Source: Microbacterium imperiale (GTDB lineage Bacteria; Actinomycetota; Actinomycetes; Actinomycetales; Microbacteriaceae). Taken from it: DNA of 64,000 nucleotides. Shown here piece after piece: positions 41,929 through 50,297 of this stretch. The DNA lies in the NCBI RefSeq assembly GCF_017876655.1, contig NZ_JAGIOK010000001.1, forward strand, positions 2,046,001 through 2,110,000, written 5' to 3'. How positions within the stretch are numbered: the stretch's first letter is position 1; every line of letters starts with the position of its first letter. The notes below the pieces were generated by a model, which had not been told where the DNA came from, searched no databases, and saw only the letters and a program-made list of their open reading frames with translations. Position numbers and translations under genes: made by a program.

Positions 41929-44436
41929 ATGACCGCCGCGCCGCTGCTCGACCTCATCGGGCCGGAGCCCTCGGACGACGCGATCTACGACGCGTTCACG
42001 CAATGGGCGGGCGGGCGCGGGCTGACGCTGTACCCGGCGCAGGACGAAGCGGTCATCGAGCTGGTGTCTGGCGCCAACGTCGTGCTGGCCACCCCGACCG
42101 GCACGGGCAAGTCGCTCGTCGCGGTCGCCGCGCACGCGGCATCCGTGGCACGCGGCGGACGCACCTACTACACGGCGCCGATCAAGGCCCTCGTGAGCGA
42201 GAAGTTCTTCGCGCTCGTCGAGATCTTCGGGGCCGAGCGCGTCGGCATGGTCACGGGGGACTCGGCGGTCAATCCCGAGGCTCCGATCATCTGCTGCACC
42301 GCCGAGATCCTTGCGAACCTCGCGCTGCGTCAAGGCGCCGACGCGGATGTCGACCAGGTCGTCATGGACGAGTTCCACTTCTACGGCGACCCCGACCGCG
42401 GCTGGGCCTGGCAGGTGCCGCTGCTGCTGCTGCCGCGGGCGCAGTTCCTGCTGATGTCGGCGACGCTCGGCGACGTGACCGACCTCGCCGACGACCTCTC
42501 GCGCCGCACGGGGCGCCGCACCGCGCTCGTGACGGGCGTCGAGCGTCCGGTGCCGCTGCACTTCTCGTACGAGCGGCGTCCCGTGCACGACGTGCTCGAG
42601 CGGCTGCTCGAAGAGCGCGAGACGCCCGTCTACATCGTGCACTTCTCACAGGCCGCCGCGCTCGAGCGGGCGCAGGCGCTGTCGAGCGTGAAGATCACCA
42701 CGCGCGAGCAGCGCGACGCCATCGCCGACGCCATCGGCGGCTTCCGGTTCACGACGGGCTTCGGCAAGACCCTGTCGCGCCTCGTGCGCGCGGGCATCGG
42801 CGTGCACCACGCCGGGATGCTGCCCCGCTACCGGCGCCTCGTCGAAACGCTCGCCCAGCGGGGGCTGCTCAAGGTCATCTGCGGCACCGACACGCTCGGC
42901 GTGGGCATCAACGTGCCCATCCGCACGGTCGTGATCACGGCGCTGTCGAAGTACGACGGAACCCGGATGCGGCAGCTCACCGCCCGCGAGTTCCACCAGG
43001 TCGCCGGCCGTGCGGGCCGAGCCGGGTTCGACCCCCACGGCAACGTCGTCGTCATGGCGCCGGAGTGGGAGATCGAGAACGCCGTCGCCCTCGCCAAGGC
43101 CGGCGACGACCCCGCCAAGCGCAAGAAGATCGTGCGCAAGAAGGCGCCGACGGGCGTCGTGAACTGGGGCGAGGGCTCGTTCGAGCGCCTCGTCGATGCG
43201 CAGCCCGAGCCGCTCGCGCCGCAGCTGCAGCTGAGCGCCGCGATGCTGCTGAACGTCATCGGCCGAGGCGGTGACGTCTTCCGCAACGTCCGCTCGCTCG
43301 TCTTCGACAACCACGAGCCCCGCGCCCGCAGGTACGCCCTGGCGCGGCGGGCCCTCGCGATCTTCCGGACGCTCGTCGCCGCCGGCATCGTCGAGGTGGT
43401 GCGCCCCGACGGGACGATCAGGCTCACGGTCGACCTGCAGCCCAACTTCGCGCTCAACCAGCCGCTGTCGCCGTTCGCGCTCGCGGCGATCGAGCTGCTG
43501 TCACCGGATGACGCCGAGACCGGCACGGGGCATTACGCGCTCGACGTCGTCAGCGTGATCGAGGCGACGCTCGACGACCCGCGCGCGATCCTGTCGCAGC
43601 AGGAGTACAAGGCCCGCGGCGAGGCGGTCGGCGCGATGAAGCGCGACGGCATCGAGTACGACGAGCGGATGGCGCTGCTCGAGGAGATCACCTGGCCCAA
43701 GCCCCTCGCCGACCTGCTCGCGCAGGCCTTCGAGACCTTCGCGTCGAGCCAGCCGTGGGTGCGCGACTTCGAGCTGTCGCCGAAGTCGGTCGTGCGCGAC
43801 ATGTTCGAGCGGGCCATGTCGTTCGGCGAGTTCGTGTCGTTCTACCAGCTCGGCCGCAGCGAGGGCCTCGTGCTGCGCTACCTCAGCGACGCGTACCGGG
43901 CGATCCGCCAGACGGTGCCGGCGGAGGCGCGCACCGACGACCTCATGGACCTCATCGAGTGGCTCGGCGAGCTCGTGCGCCAGGTCGACTCGAGCCTCGT
44001 CGACGAGTGGGAGTCGCTCGCCCACCCCACCGACGACCCCGACGCCCCCGTGGTGCCGCCCGCCCCGCCGTCGGTGCTGACGAACCGTCGCGCCTTCACG
44101 GTGCTCGTGCGCAACGAGCTGTTCCGGCGCGTGCAGCTCGCCGCGCTGCAGGACGATGAGGCGCTCGAAGCCCTCGACCCCGAGGTCGACTGGCCCGGCG
44201 TGCTCGACCGCTACTACGACGACCACGACGAGGTCCTCACCGGCGGCGCGGCCCGCTCGCCGTCGCTGTGCGTCATCGACGAGTCCGCCGCGCGCGACGG
44301 CGTGTGGCGCGTCGAGCAGATCATCGACGACCCCGCCGGCGACCACGACTGGCGCATCCGCGCGGAGGTCGACCTCGAGGCATCCGTCGAAGAGGGAACG
44401 GCCGTCGTGCGCGTGACCGAGGTCGTCCGCCTCTAG
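41929..44436 (+). CDS. Ski2-like DExH helicase, DUF3516 family
   Basis: An 835-residue helicase typical of actinobacteria. Walker A ATPTGTGKS (Lys61), DEFH at 147-150, LLMSATL, a C-terminal RecA domain with HHAGMLPRYRRLVE, GTDTLGVGINVPIRTVV and QVAGRAGRAG, then the long DUF3516 region (about 430-835). Probably an RNA helicase related to Ski2/Mtr4; the substrate is unknown. CAGACT (41917-41922) lies 6 nt before ATG 41929, leaderless pattern. Confidence 0.9.
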   Translation: MTAAPLLDLIGPEPSDDAIYDAFTQWAGGRGLTLYPAQDEAVIELVSGANVVLATPTGTGKSLVAVAAHAASVARGGRTYYTAPIKALVSEKFFALVEIFGAERVGMVTGDSAVNPEAPIICCTAEILANLALRQGADADVDQVVMDEFHFYGDPDRGWAWQVPLLLLPRAQFLLMSATLGDVTDLADDLSRRTGRRTALVTGVERPVPLHFSYERRPVHDVLERLLEERETPVYIVHFSQAAALERAQALSSVKITTREQRDAIADAIGGFRFTTGFGKTLSRLVRAGIGVHHAGMLPRYRRLVETLAQRGLLKVICGTDTLGVGINVPIRTVVITALSKYDGTRMRQLTAREFHQVAGRAGRAGFDPHGNVVVMAPEWEIENAVALAKAGDDPAKRKKIVRKKAPTGVVNWGEGSFERLVDAQPEPLAPQLQLSAAMLLNVIGRGGDVFRNVRSLVFDNHEPRARRYALARRALAIFRTLVAAGIVEVVRPDGTIRLTVDLQPNFALNQPLSPFALAAIELLSPDDAETGTGHYALDVVSVIEATLDDPRAILSQQEYKARGEAVGAMKRDGIEYDERMALLEEITWPKPLADLLAQAFETFASSQPWVRDFELSPKSVVRDMFERAMSFGEFVSFYQLGRSEGLVLRYLSDAYRAIRQTVPAEARTDDLMDLIEWLGELVRQVDSSLVDEWESLAHPTDDPDAPVVPPAPPSVLTNRRAFTVLVRNELFRRVQLAALQDDEALEALDPEVDWPGVLDRYYDDHDEVLTGGAARSPSLCVIDESAARDGVWRVEQIIDDPAGDHDWRIRAEVDLEASVEEGTAVVRVTEVVRL

Positions 44437-44481
44437 CTCCTCGGCCCCGCGGATGTCGGCGGGCCCCGCCAGACTGAGGAC

Positions 44482-45018
44482 GTGACGACACACCTGGGCT
44501 TCCTGCGGGCGATCAACCTCGGGGCGACCCGCGTGTTCCCGAAGGACGACATCCGTCGGGTGACCGAGGCCGCCGGGTTCGGGGATGTGCGGACGCACAT
44601 CAACACCGGCAACATCCGCTTCGACACCCGCATGCGCTCCCGCGCGAAGATCGAGCAGACGCTCGAGCGGGCATACGCGGCCGACCGAGGCTTCGATGTG
44701 CCGGCGATCACCTTCCGCGCCGACGAGTTCGCGGCGCTCGCCGCCGACGCGGTCGCCCTCGACGACGACAACCCCGGGCTCGCGCGGCATTACATCTACC
44801 TGCTCAAGACCGAGCTCGACGCCGACACCGTCGCGCGCGTCGAGGCCCGGGTCTCGGACGCCGGTCGCATGGTGGTCCGCGGGCGCGCCGCGCACGCCCT
44901 GCTGCAGCCCGGGTACCAGGACGGCGCCGTCGACCCGCTCGATGCCGCGAAGCTCCTGGGCGTAGCCACCAACCGCAACCTCACGGTCGTGCGCGCCCTC
45001 GCCGAGAAGTGGTGCTGA
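44482..45018 (+). CDS. DUF1697 family protein
   Basis: A 178-residue protein. The N-terminus (GFLRAINLGATRVFPKDDIRRVTEAAGFGDVRTHINTGNIRFDT) is the DUF1697 signature: LRGINVG..., a helix, and YIQSGNVVF-like strand. The C-terminal part ends with NRNLTVVRALAEKW, also conserved. Structure-known members have an alpha/beta ferredoxin-like fold; no function is established. GTG 44482 follows CAGACT (44470-44475) by 6 nt. Confidence 0.85.
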   Translation: MTTHLGFLRAINLGATRVFPKDDIRRVTEAAGFGDVRTHINTGNIRFDTRMRSRAKIEQTLERAYAADRGFDVPAITFRADEFAALAADAVALDDDNPGLARHYIYLLKTELDADTVARVEARVSDAGRMVVRGRAAHALLQPGYQDGAVDPLDAAKLLGVATNRNLTVVRALAEKWC

Positions 45019-45077
45019 CCGCGCAGCCTGTGAATCGCGCGCCCCGGCTGTCGGATGCCGCGGCTATCGTGAATCGA

Positions 45078-47129
45078 GTGAGTCGAGAGCAGCAGTCCTG
45101 GGATGCCGATCCCTACGCCGACCTCGACTGGAACCCCGACGAGTTCGCACCGCCCGAAGACTTCGACGCCCCGCCGCCGCCCGAGTTCGACGGCTACGGC
45201 GCCGCCGTCGCTCGCGCCACCCGCGATCGCGCATCCGCCGGCGCCGCGCCGCCGCGTGCCGTGCCGGCCGCGGCGCCGGCATCCGTCCTCTCGCTCGAGC
45301 GTCGCGACTTCACCGGGGCCGACCCGCGTGCGGTGCTCAAAGAGGTCTTCGGCTACGACGACTTCCGCGGCGACCAGGGTGACATCGTGTCGCACGTCAT
45401 CGGCGGCGGGGATGCCGTCGTGCTCATGCCCACCGGCGGCGGCAAGTCCATCACCTACCAGGTGCCCGCGCTCGTGCGCCCCGGCACGGGCCTCGTCGTC
45501 AGCCCGCTCATCGCGCTGATGCACGATCAGGTCGACGCCCTCATCGCCAACGGCGTGCGCGCGGCCTACCTCAACTCGACCCAGTCGCCCGGCGAGCGTG
45601 CCGGTGTGGAGCAGGCATACCTCGCGGGCGAGCTCGACCTGCTCTACGTCGCGCCCGAGCGGCTGAGCGTGCCGCAGACGACGCAGCTGCTGCAGCGCGG
45701 CTCGCTCAGCGTCATCGCGATCGACGAAGCCCACTGCGTCTCGCAGTGGGGCCACGACTTCCGCCCCGACTACCTCGCCCTCGGCGACCTCGACGAGCGT
45801 TTCCCCGGGGTGCCGCGCATGGCGCTGACCGCGACCGCCACCCGCGCGACGCACCAGGAGCTCACCGAGCGCCTGCGGCTGCCGCAGGCGCGGCACTTCG
45901 TCGCGAGCTTCGATCGACCCAACATCCAGTACCGCATCGAGCCGAAGGTCGACCCGCGCCGGCAGCTCGTCACCTTCATCCGCTCGATGCCCGAGGGGTC
46001 GGCCGGCATCGTCTACGCCTTGAGCCGCAAGTCGGTCGAGCAGACCGCCGACTACCTCGCCGCGCAGGGTCTCGACGCCCTGCCGTACCACGCCGGCCTG
46101 CCCGCCGAGATGCGAGCGAAGCACCAGTCGCGCTTCCTGCGCGAAGACGGCGTCGTCATGGTCGCCACGATCGCGTTCGGCATGGGCATCGACAAGCCCG
46201 ACGTGCGCTTCGTGGCGCACATCGACCTGCCGAAGTCCGTCGAGGGCTACTACCAGGAGACCGGTCGTGCCGGTCGCGACGGCGAGGCCTCGATCGCCTG
46301 GATGGCGTACGGGCTCGGCGACGTGGTGCAGCAGCGACGCCTCATCGACCAGAGCCCGGGCGACCGCACCTTCAAGATGCGGATGGGTCAGCACCTCGAC
46401 GCGATGCTCGCCCTCTGCGAGACCGTCGCGTGCCGTCGCCAGAACCTGCTCGGCTACTTCGGCCAGGAGTCCGAGCCGTGCGGCAACTGCGACACCTGCC
46501 TCACCCCACCCGACACGTGGGATGGGCTGATCCCCGCGCAGAAGCTGCTGTCGACGATCGTGCGGCTGCAGCGCGAGCGCAACCAGTCGTTCGGCGCCGG
46601 CCACCTGGTCGACATCCTGCGCGGCGCCTCGACCGAGCGCATCCGGCAGCAGCGCCACGACGAGCTGTCGACCTACGGCCTCGGGGCCGACCTGTCCGAT
46701 CAGGACTGGCGCAGCGTCGTCCGGCAGCTGCTCGCCCGCGGCATCCTCGTCGCTCGCGGCGAGTACGGCGTGCTCGCGGTCGGCGAGGCCGGCGCGGCCG
46801 TGCTGCGGGGCGAGTCCGGAGTGCCCCTGCGCCGCGACGTGCTCGGGCGCGGGTCGAACAGCGGCGGCTCGCGCGTGCGCAAGTCTGCCGCGGTCGAGCA
46901 GGTCGCCGAGGGCGATCGCGACCTGTTCGAGGCGCTGCGTGCCTGGCGTGCCGAGCAAGCACGCGAGCAGGGCGTGCCCGCCTACATCGTCTTCGGCGAC
47001 GCAACGCTGCGAGCGCTGGCCGATCGTCGCCCGCGAAGCGCAGCCGACCTCGAGGGCATCACCGGCATCGGGGCGAAGAAGCGCGAGGCCTACGGCGACG
47101 CGGTGCTCGCCGTCGTGGCATCCCACTGA
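45078..47129 (+). CDS. recQ: RecQ-type ATP-dependent DNA helicase
   Basis: A 683-residue 3-prime to 5-prime DNA helicase for recombination and repair. Acidic N-terminal extension of about 75 residues, then Walker A LMPTGGGKS (Lys123), DEAH at 216-219, GIDKPDVRFVAH and ETGRAGRDG. The RecQ zinc site follows (CRRQNLLGYFGQESEPCGNCDTC), then winged helix and a C-terminal HRDC domain (LRAWRAEQAREQGVPAYIVFGDATLRALA). GTG 45078 is chosen because TATCGT (45065-45070) lies 7 nt upstream; the longer frame overlaps DUF1697. Confidence 0.93.
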   Translation: MSREQQSWDADPYADLDWNPDEFAPPEDFDAPPPPEFDGYGAAVARATRDRASAGAAPPRAVPAAAPASVLSLERRDFTGADPRAVLKEVFGYDDFRGDQGDIVSHVIGGGDAVVLMPTGGGKSITYQVPALVRPGTGLVVSPLIALMHDQVDALIANGVRAAYLNSTQSPGERAGVEQAYLAGELDLLYVAPERLSVPQTTQLLQRGSLSVIAIDEAHCVSQWGHDFRPDYLALGDLDERFPGVPRMALTATATRATHQELTERLRLPQARHFVASFDRPNIQYRIEPKVDPRRQLVTFIRSMPEGSAGIVYALSRKSVEQTADYLAAQGLDALPYHAGLPAEMRAKHQSRFLREDGVVMVATIAFGMGIDKPDVRFVAHIDLPKSVEGYYQETGRAGRDGEASIAWMAYGLGDVVQQRRLIDQSPGDRTFKMRMGQHLDAMLALCETVACRRQNLLGYFGQESEPCGNCDTCLTPPDTWDGLIPAQKLLSTIVRLQRERNQSFGAGHLVDILRGASTERIRQQRHDELSTYGLGADLSDQDWRSVVRQLLARGILVARGEYGVLAVGEAGAAVLRGESGVPLRRDVLGRGSNSGGSRVRKSAAVEQVAEGDRDLFEALRAWRAEQAREQGVPAYIVFGDATLRALADRRPRSAADLEGITGIGAKKREAYGDAVLAVVASH

Positions 47130-47165
47130 CGACGAACACCGCGCTGCACCGGCATCCCGCCGCGG

Positions 47166-48080
47166 CTACTTGATCGAGCCGCGCATCACGCCGGAGATCA
47201 CCCAGCGCTGCGAGAAGATGTAGATGATCAGCAGCGGCGCCATCGCCATGAGGTACGAGGCGAAGGCGACGGTGTAGTCGGTGTTGTACTGGCCCTGGAA
47301 CACGTACTGCGCGAGCGACAGCGTGCGGTCCGACGGCGAGGTCAGCACCACGAGCGGCATGATGAAGTCGTTCCACGCCCAGACGCACGTCAGGATGCCG
47401 ACCGTCGCGTTCATCGGCATGAGAAGCGGGAACACGATCTGCCGGAACACGCGCCAGGTCGAGGCCCCGTCCATCCGCGCCGCCTCTTCGAGCTCGATGG
47501 GGATCGAGCGGATGAACGCGGTGTAGATGAAGATGTTCAGGCTCAGCCCGTAGATCGTGTACAGGATGATCATGCCGCCGGGGTTGTCGAGCCCGAGCAG
47601 CGAGGTCTGCTTCACCAGCGGCAGCATGATGATCGGGAACGGCACGAACAGCGCGGCCAGCAGGTAGTAGAAGACGCCCTTGAAGAACGGGCGGTGCAGG
47701 TTGCGGGCGAGCGCGTAGGCGACCAGCGAGCTCGTGAACAGTGTGAACACGACCGAGCCCACGGTGATGATCGCGGTGTTCAACAGCGCCTGCGGGAAGT
47801 CGGTGCGTTCCCACGCGACGGCGAAGTTGCCCCAGTTGATCGGCCACGGCAGCTCGAACCCGGTGCCGTCGGCGAGCTGCGCCGGCGTCTTGAGGGCGAC
47901 GGCGACGGCGAGGTACAGCGGGATGATGACCGTGAGCGAGCACACCGCGATGAGCGCGGTCGCCCACCAGTTCGTGGGGCGGGTGTCTCCGGGGTCGCCA
48001 CCGCCGCGACGACGGCGGGGGACGACGACGGCGGTGGTGGCGGGGCCGGCCTCGACCGGGGTGGAGGTGGAGCTGGACAT
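47166..48080 (-). CDS. ABC sugar transporter permease, MalG type (CUT1)
   Basis: Inner permease subunit of 304 residues with six helices and a long basic N-terminal tail (PRRRRGGGDPGD). The EAA loop that contacts the ATPase is EEAARMDGASTWRVFRQIVFPLL. It shares one base with the stop of the MalF-type gene, so the permeases are translated together. In an operon with an alpha-galactosidase and a binding protein it probably imports alpha-galactosides (raffinose or melibiose class). No ATPase gene is in the operon. Confidence 0.92.
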   Translation of the reverse strand: MSSSTSTPVEAGPATTAVVVPRRRRGGGDPGDTRPTNWWATALIAVCSLTVIIPLYLAVAVALKTPAQLADGTGFELPWPINWGNFAVAWERTDFPQALLNTAIITVGSVVFTLFTSSLVAYALARNLHRPFFKGVFYYLLAALFVPFPIIMLPLVKQTSLLGLDNPGGMIILYTIYGLSLNIFIYTAFIRSIPIELEEAARMDGASTWRVFRQIVFPLLMPMNATVGILTCVWAWNDFIMPLVVLTSPSDRTLSLAQYVFQGQYNTDYTVAFASYLMAMAPLLIIYIFSQRWVISGVMRGSIK

Positions 48081-48973
48081 CAGAAGTCGGCCTCTCTGCG
48101 CTGAAGGACCCGGAATTGGAGCAGCGAAACGATCGTGATGACGATGAAGAAGATCACGGCGTTGGCGGTCTGGTAGGCGAACTCGCCGCCCGTGAAGCCG
48201 CCGCGGAAGATCAGCATCGTCACCGACTCGGTCGAGGTTCCCGGGCCGCCGTTGGTCAGAGCGATGATCGGGTCGAACACCTGCAGGAAGCCCTTCAGGC
48301 TGAGCACGACGTTGATGGTGAAGAAGGCGCTGATCAGGGGGAAGGTGATCGAGCGGAACTGGCGGGCCGGCGTGGCGCCGTCGATGGATGCCGCCTCGTA
48401 GATGTCGGCGGGGATGGTCTGCAGACCCGCGAGGTAGATGATGATCGAGAATGCGCAGGCCTGCCACACCGCGAGCACGACGATCGCCGTCCACGCCCAG
48501 TCGGGGTTGGTGAGGATGTTGTCGCGGAACAGCGGGATGCCCGAGAGGATCTTGGGCAGCGAGTTCGAGAAGAGGAACTGGAACACGTAGCCCACGACCA
48601 GCACCGCGAGGATGTAGGGCACGAAGTACACGCCGCGCCAGAAGTTGCGGGCCCGGATCTTCGCGTTGAGCCCCAGGGCGATCGCGAGCGAGATCGCGTT
48701 GGTGAGCACCGTGGCCACGATCGCGAACAGGAACGAGAAGGTGTACGCCTGCAGGACGCGGTCGTCTCGGAAGATGTTGAGGTAGTTCGCGAAACCGACG
48801 AAGTCCCACGTGCCGTAGCCGGCGTAGTTCGTGAAGCTGAAGAACACGCCGATGACGACCGGCAGGGTGTGGAACGCGGCGAACGCGATGACGGCGGGCC
48901 ACACGAACCAGTAGTAGGCGCGTGGCGCGAGCTTCGAGCGCGAGCGCGGCGCGGGGGCGGCGGTGATGGCCAT
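48080..48973 (-). CDS. ABC sugar transporter permease, MalF/UgpA type (CUT1)
   Basis: A 297-residue permease with six predicted helices and EAA loop YEAASIDGATPARQFRSITFPLI. GAGGAGG precedes ATG 48973. It forms the channel with the MalG-type subunit. The binding-protein gene ends 1 base upstream, so all operon genes are tightly packed. Confidence 0.92.
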   Translation of the reverse strand: MAITAAPAPRSRSKLAPRAYYWFVWPAVIAFAAFHTLPVVIGVFFSFTNYAGYGTWDFVGFANYLNIFRDDRVLQAYTFSFLFAIVATVLTNAISLAIALGLNAKIRARNFWRGVYFVPYILAVLVVGYVFQFLFSNSLPKILSGIPLFRDNILTNPDWAWTAIVVLAVWQACAFSIIIYLAGLQTIPADIYEAASIDGATPARQFRSITFPLISAFFTINVVLSLKGFLQVFDPIIALTNGGPGTSTESVTMLIFRGGFTGGEFAYQTANAVIFFIVITIVSLLQFRVLQRREADF

Positions 48974-48974
48974 C

Positions 48975-50261
48975 TCAGTCCTCCTCGGCCGGGGTGATGG
49001 TGCGGGCGGCGACCTTGCGCCACTCGTTGTCGAGGGTGCGCAGGGCTCCGTCGGCGTCGCCGTCGTAGAGGAACTGCTGCACGATGCCCGTCAGCGGGAT
49101 GGCCGTCGGCACCTGGTGGTCGATGAAGCCGGTGATGCGACCGCTGTCGAAGTAGGGGGCGATCGACTCGAGGGCCGGGTCGTCGCCCAGTTCGGCGCCG
49201 ATGACGGACGGCACCATGGTCTGGGATGCCGCGAACTGCTCGATCACATCCGGGCGGAAGAGGAACTCGATGAAGCGCAGCGCCTCTTCTTTGCGCGGGG
49301 TGTCGCGGGCCATCGTCACCGTCACGTCCACACCCGACACGAGCATGCGGTCGTCGGGGTTCTCGGGCACCGGGTAGGGGAAGATCGCCGCATCGATGTC
49401 GGGATTGACGGCCTTGACCGGGCTGAGGGCCCAGATGCCCTGCAGCATCATCGCGGCACCGCCCCGCGCGAACAGCGCCGTGCTGTCGTCGTACGAGGCC
49501 CCGCGGTAGCCCTCCTGCGAATACGAGAACAGCTGCGCCTGACGCTCCATGATCTCGGGGAAGTCCTGCTCGAACGACACCGGAGCATTCGGGCCGACGT
49601 TCTCGCCCGCCGAGCGCATCGCGTCGAAGAAGCCGTCCTGCGCGGCGTACGCGCCGATGCCGTTCCACGACGGCATGGCGGTCCAGTTCTCGGCGAGCGA
49701 GGTGGCGAACGGCGGGATGCCGCGCTCGACGAGCGTGTCGCACAGCGCGATCAGTTCGTCCCATGTGTCGGGCACCTCGAGGCCCTGCTCGGCGAAGATG
49801 GCGCGGTTGTAGATGATCCCGTTGGCGTTATTGACGTAGCCGAGGCTGTTGACCTCACCGGGGGCGTTGCCGAGCTGCTCGAGGATCTCCTGCACCCCGG
49901 GGTTGATCGTGTCGAGCACGGGCTCGTCCGAGAAGTCGTAGAAGACACCGGCCTCGGCGAGCTTGCCGAAGTTCCCGTTGCCGTTGAGCGTGATGACGTC
50001 GGGCGTGCGGTTCTTCACGAGCAGTGTCCGGATCAGTGTCTCGGCATCGGCGACCTGATTCTGGACGACCCGGATGTCGGGGTTCTCGGCCTCGAACTGC
50101 GCGATGATCTCGGTGAAGTCCTCGAGGGCTTCTCCCTTGAACTGGAAGAAGTCGATCGTCGTCACCCCGTCGCCGGGGTTCGCCGCGCATCCTCCGGCTC
50201 CGATCACCAGGGCGGTGAGCCCGACGACGGCGGCGGCGGTGCGGATGGTTCGTCTTCTCAT
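48975..50261 (-). CDS. ABC sugar-binding lipoprotein (family 1)
   Basis: Extracytoplasmic solute receptor of 428 residues. Lipobox IGAGGC with Cys25 after a classic signal sequence (AAAVVGLTALVIGAGG). The mature part is of the family-1 sugar-binding class: TTIDFFQFKGEALEDFTEIIAQFEAENPDIRV, the inter-lobe FARGGAAMMLQGIWAL and the C-terminal EALRFIEFLF. AAGGAGG precedes ATG 50261. It delivers sugar to the two permeases encoded next. Confidence 0.92.
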   Translation of the reverse strand: MRRRTIRTAAAVVGLTALVIGAGGCAANPGDGVTTIDFFQFKGEALEDFTEIIAQFEAENPDIRVVQNQVADAETLIRTLLVKNRTPDVITLNGNGNFGKLAEAGVFYDFSDEPVLDTINPGVQEILEQLGNAPGEVNSLGYVNNANGIIYNRAIFAEQGLEVPDTWDELIALCDTLVERGIPPFATSLAENWTAMPSWNGIGAYAAQDGFFDAMRSAGENVGPNAPVSFEQDFPEIMERQAQLFSYSQEGYRGASYDDSTALFARGGAAMMLQGIWALSPVKAVNPDIDAAIFPYPVPENPDDRMLVSGVDVTVTMARDTPRKEEALRFIEFLFRPDVIEQFAASQTMVPSVIGAELGDDPALESIAPYFDSGRITGFIDHQVPTAIPLTGIVQQFLYDGDADGALRTLDNEWRKVAARTITPAEED

Positions 50262-50297
50262 GGGGCGCGCCTCCTTGCGCTGGGGGGGATGGGTCGG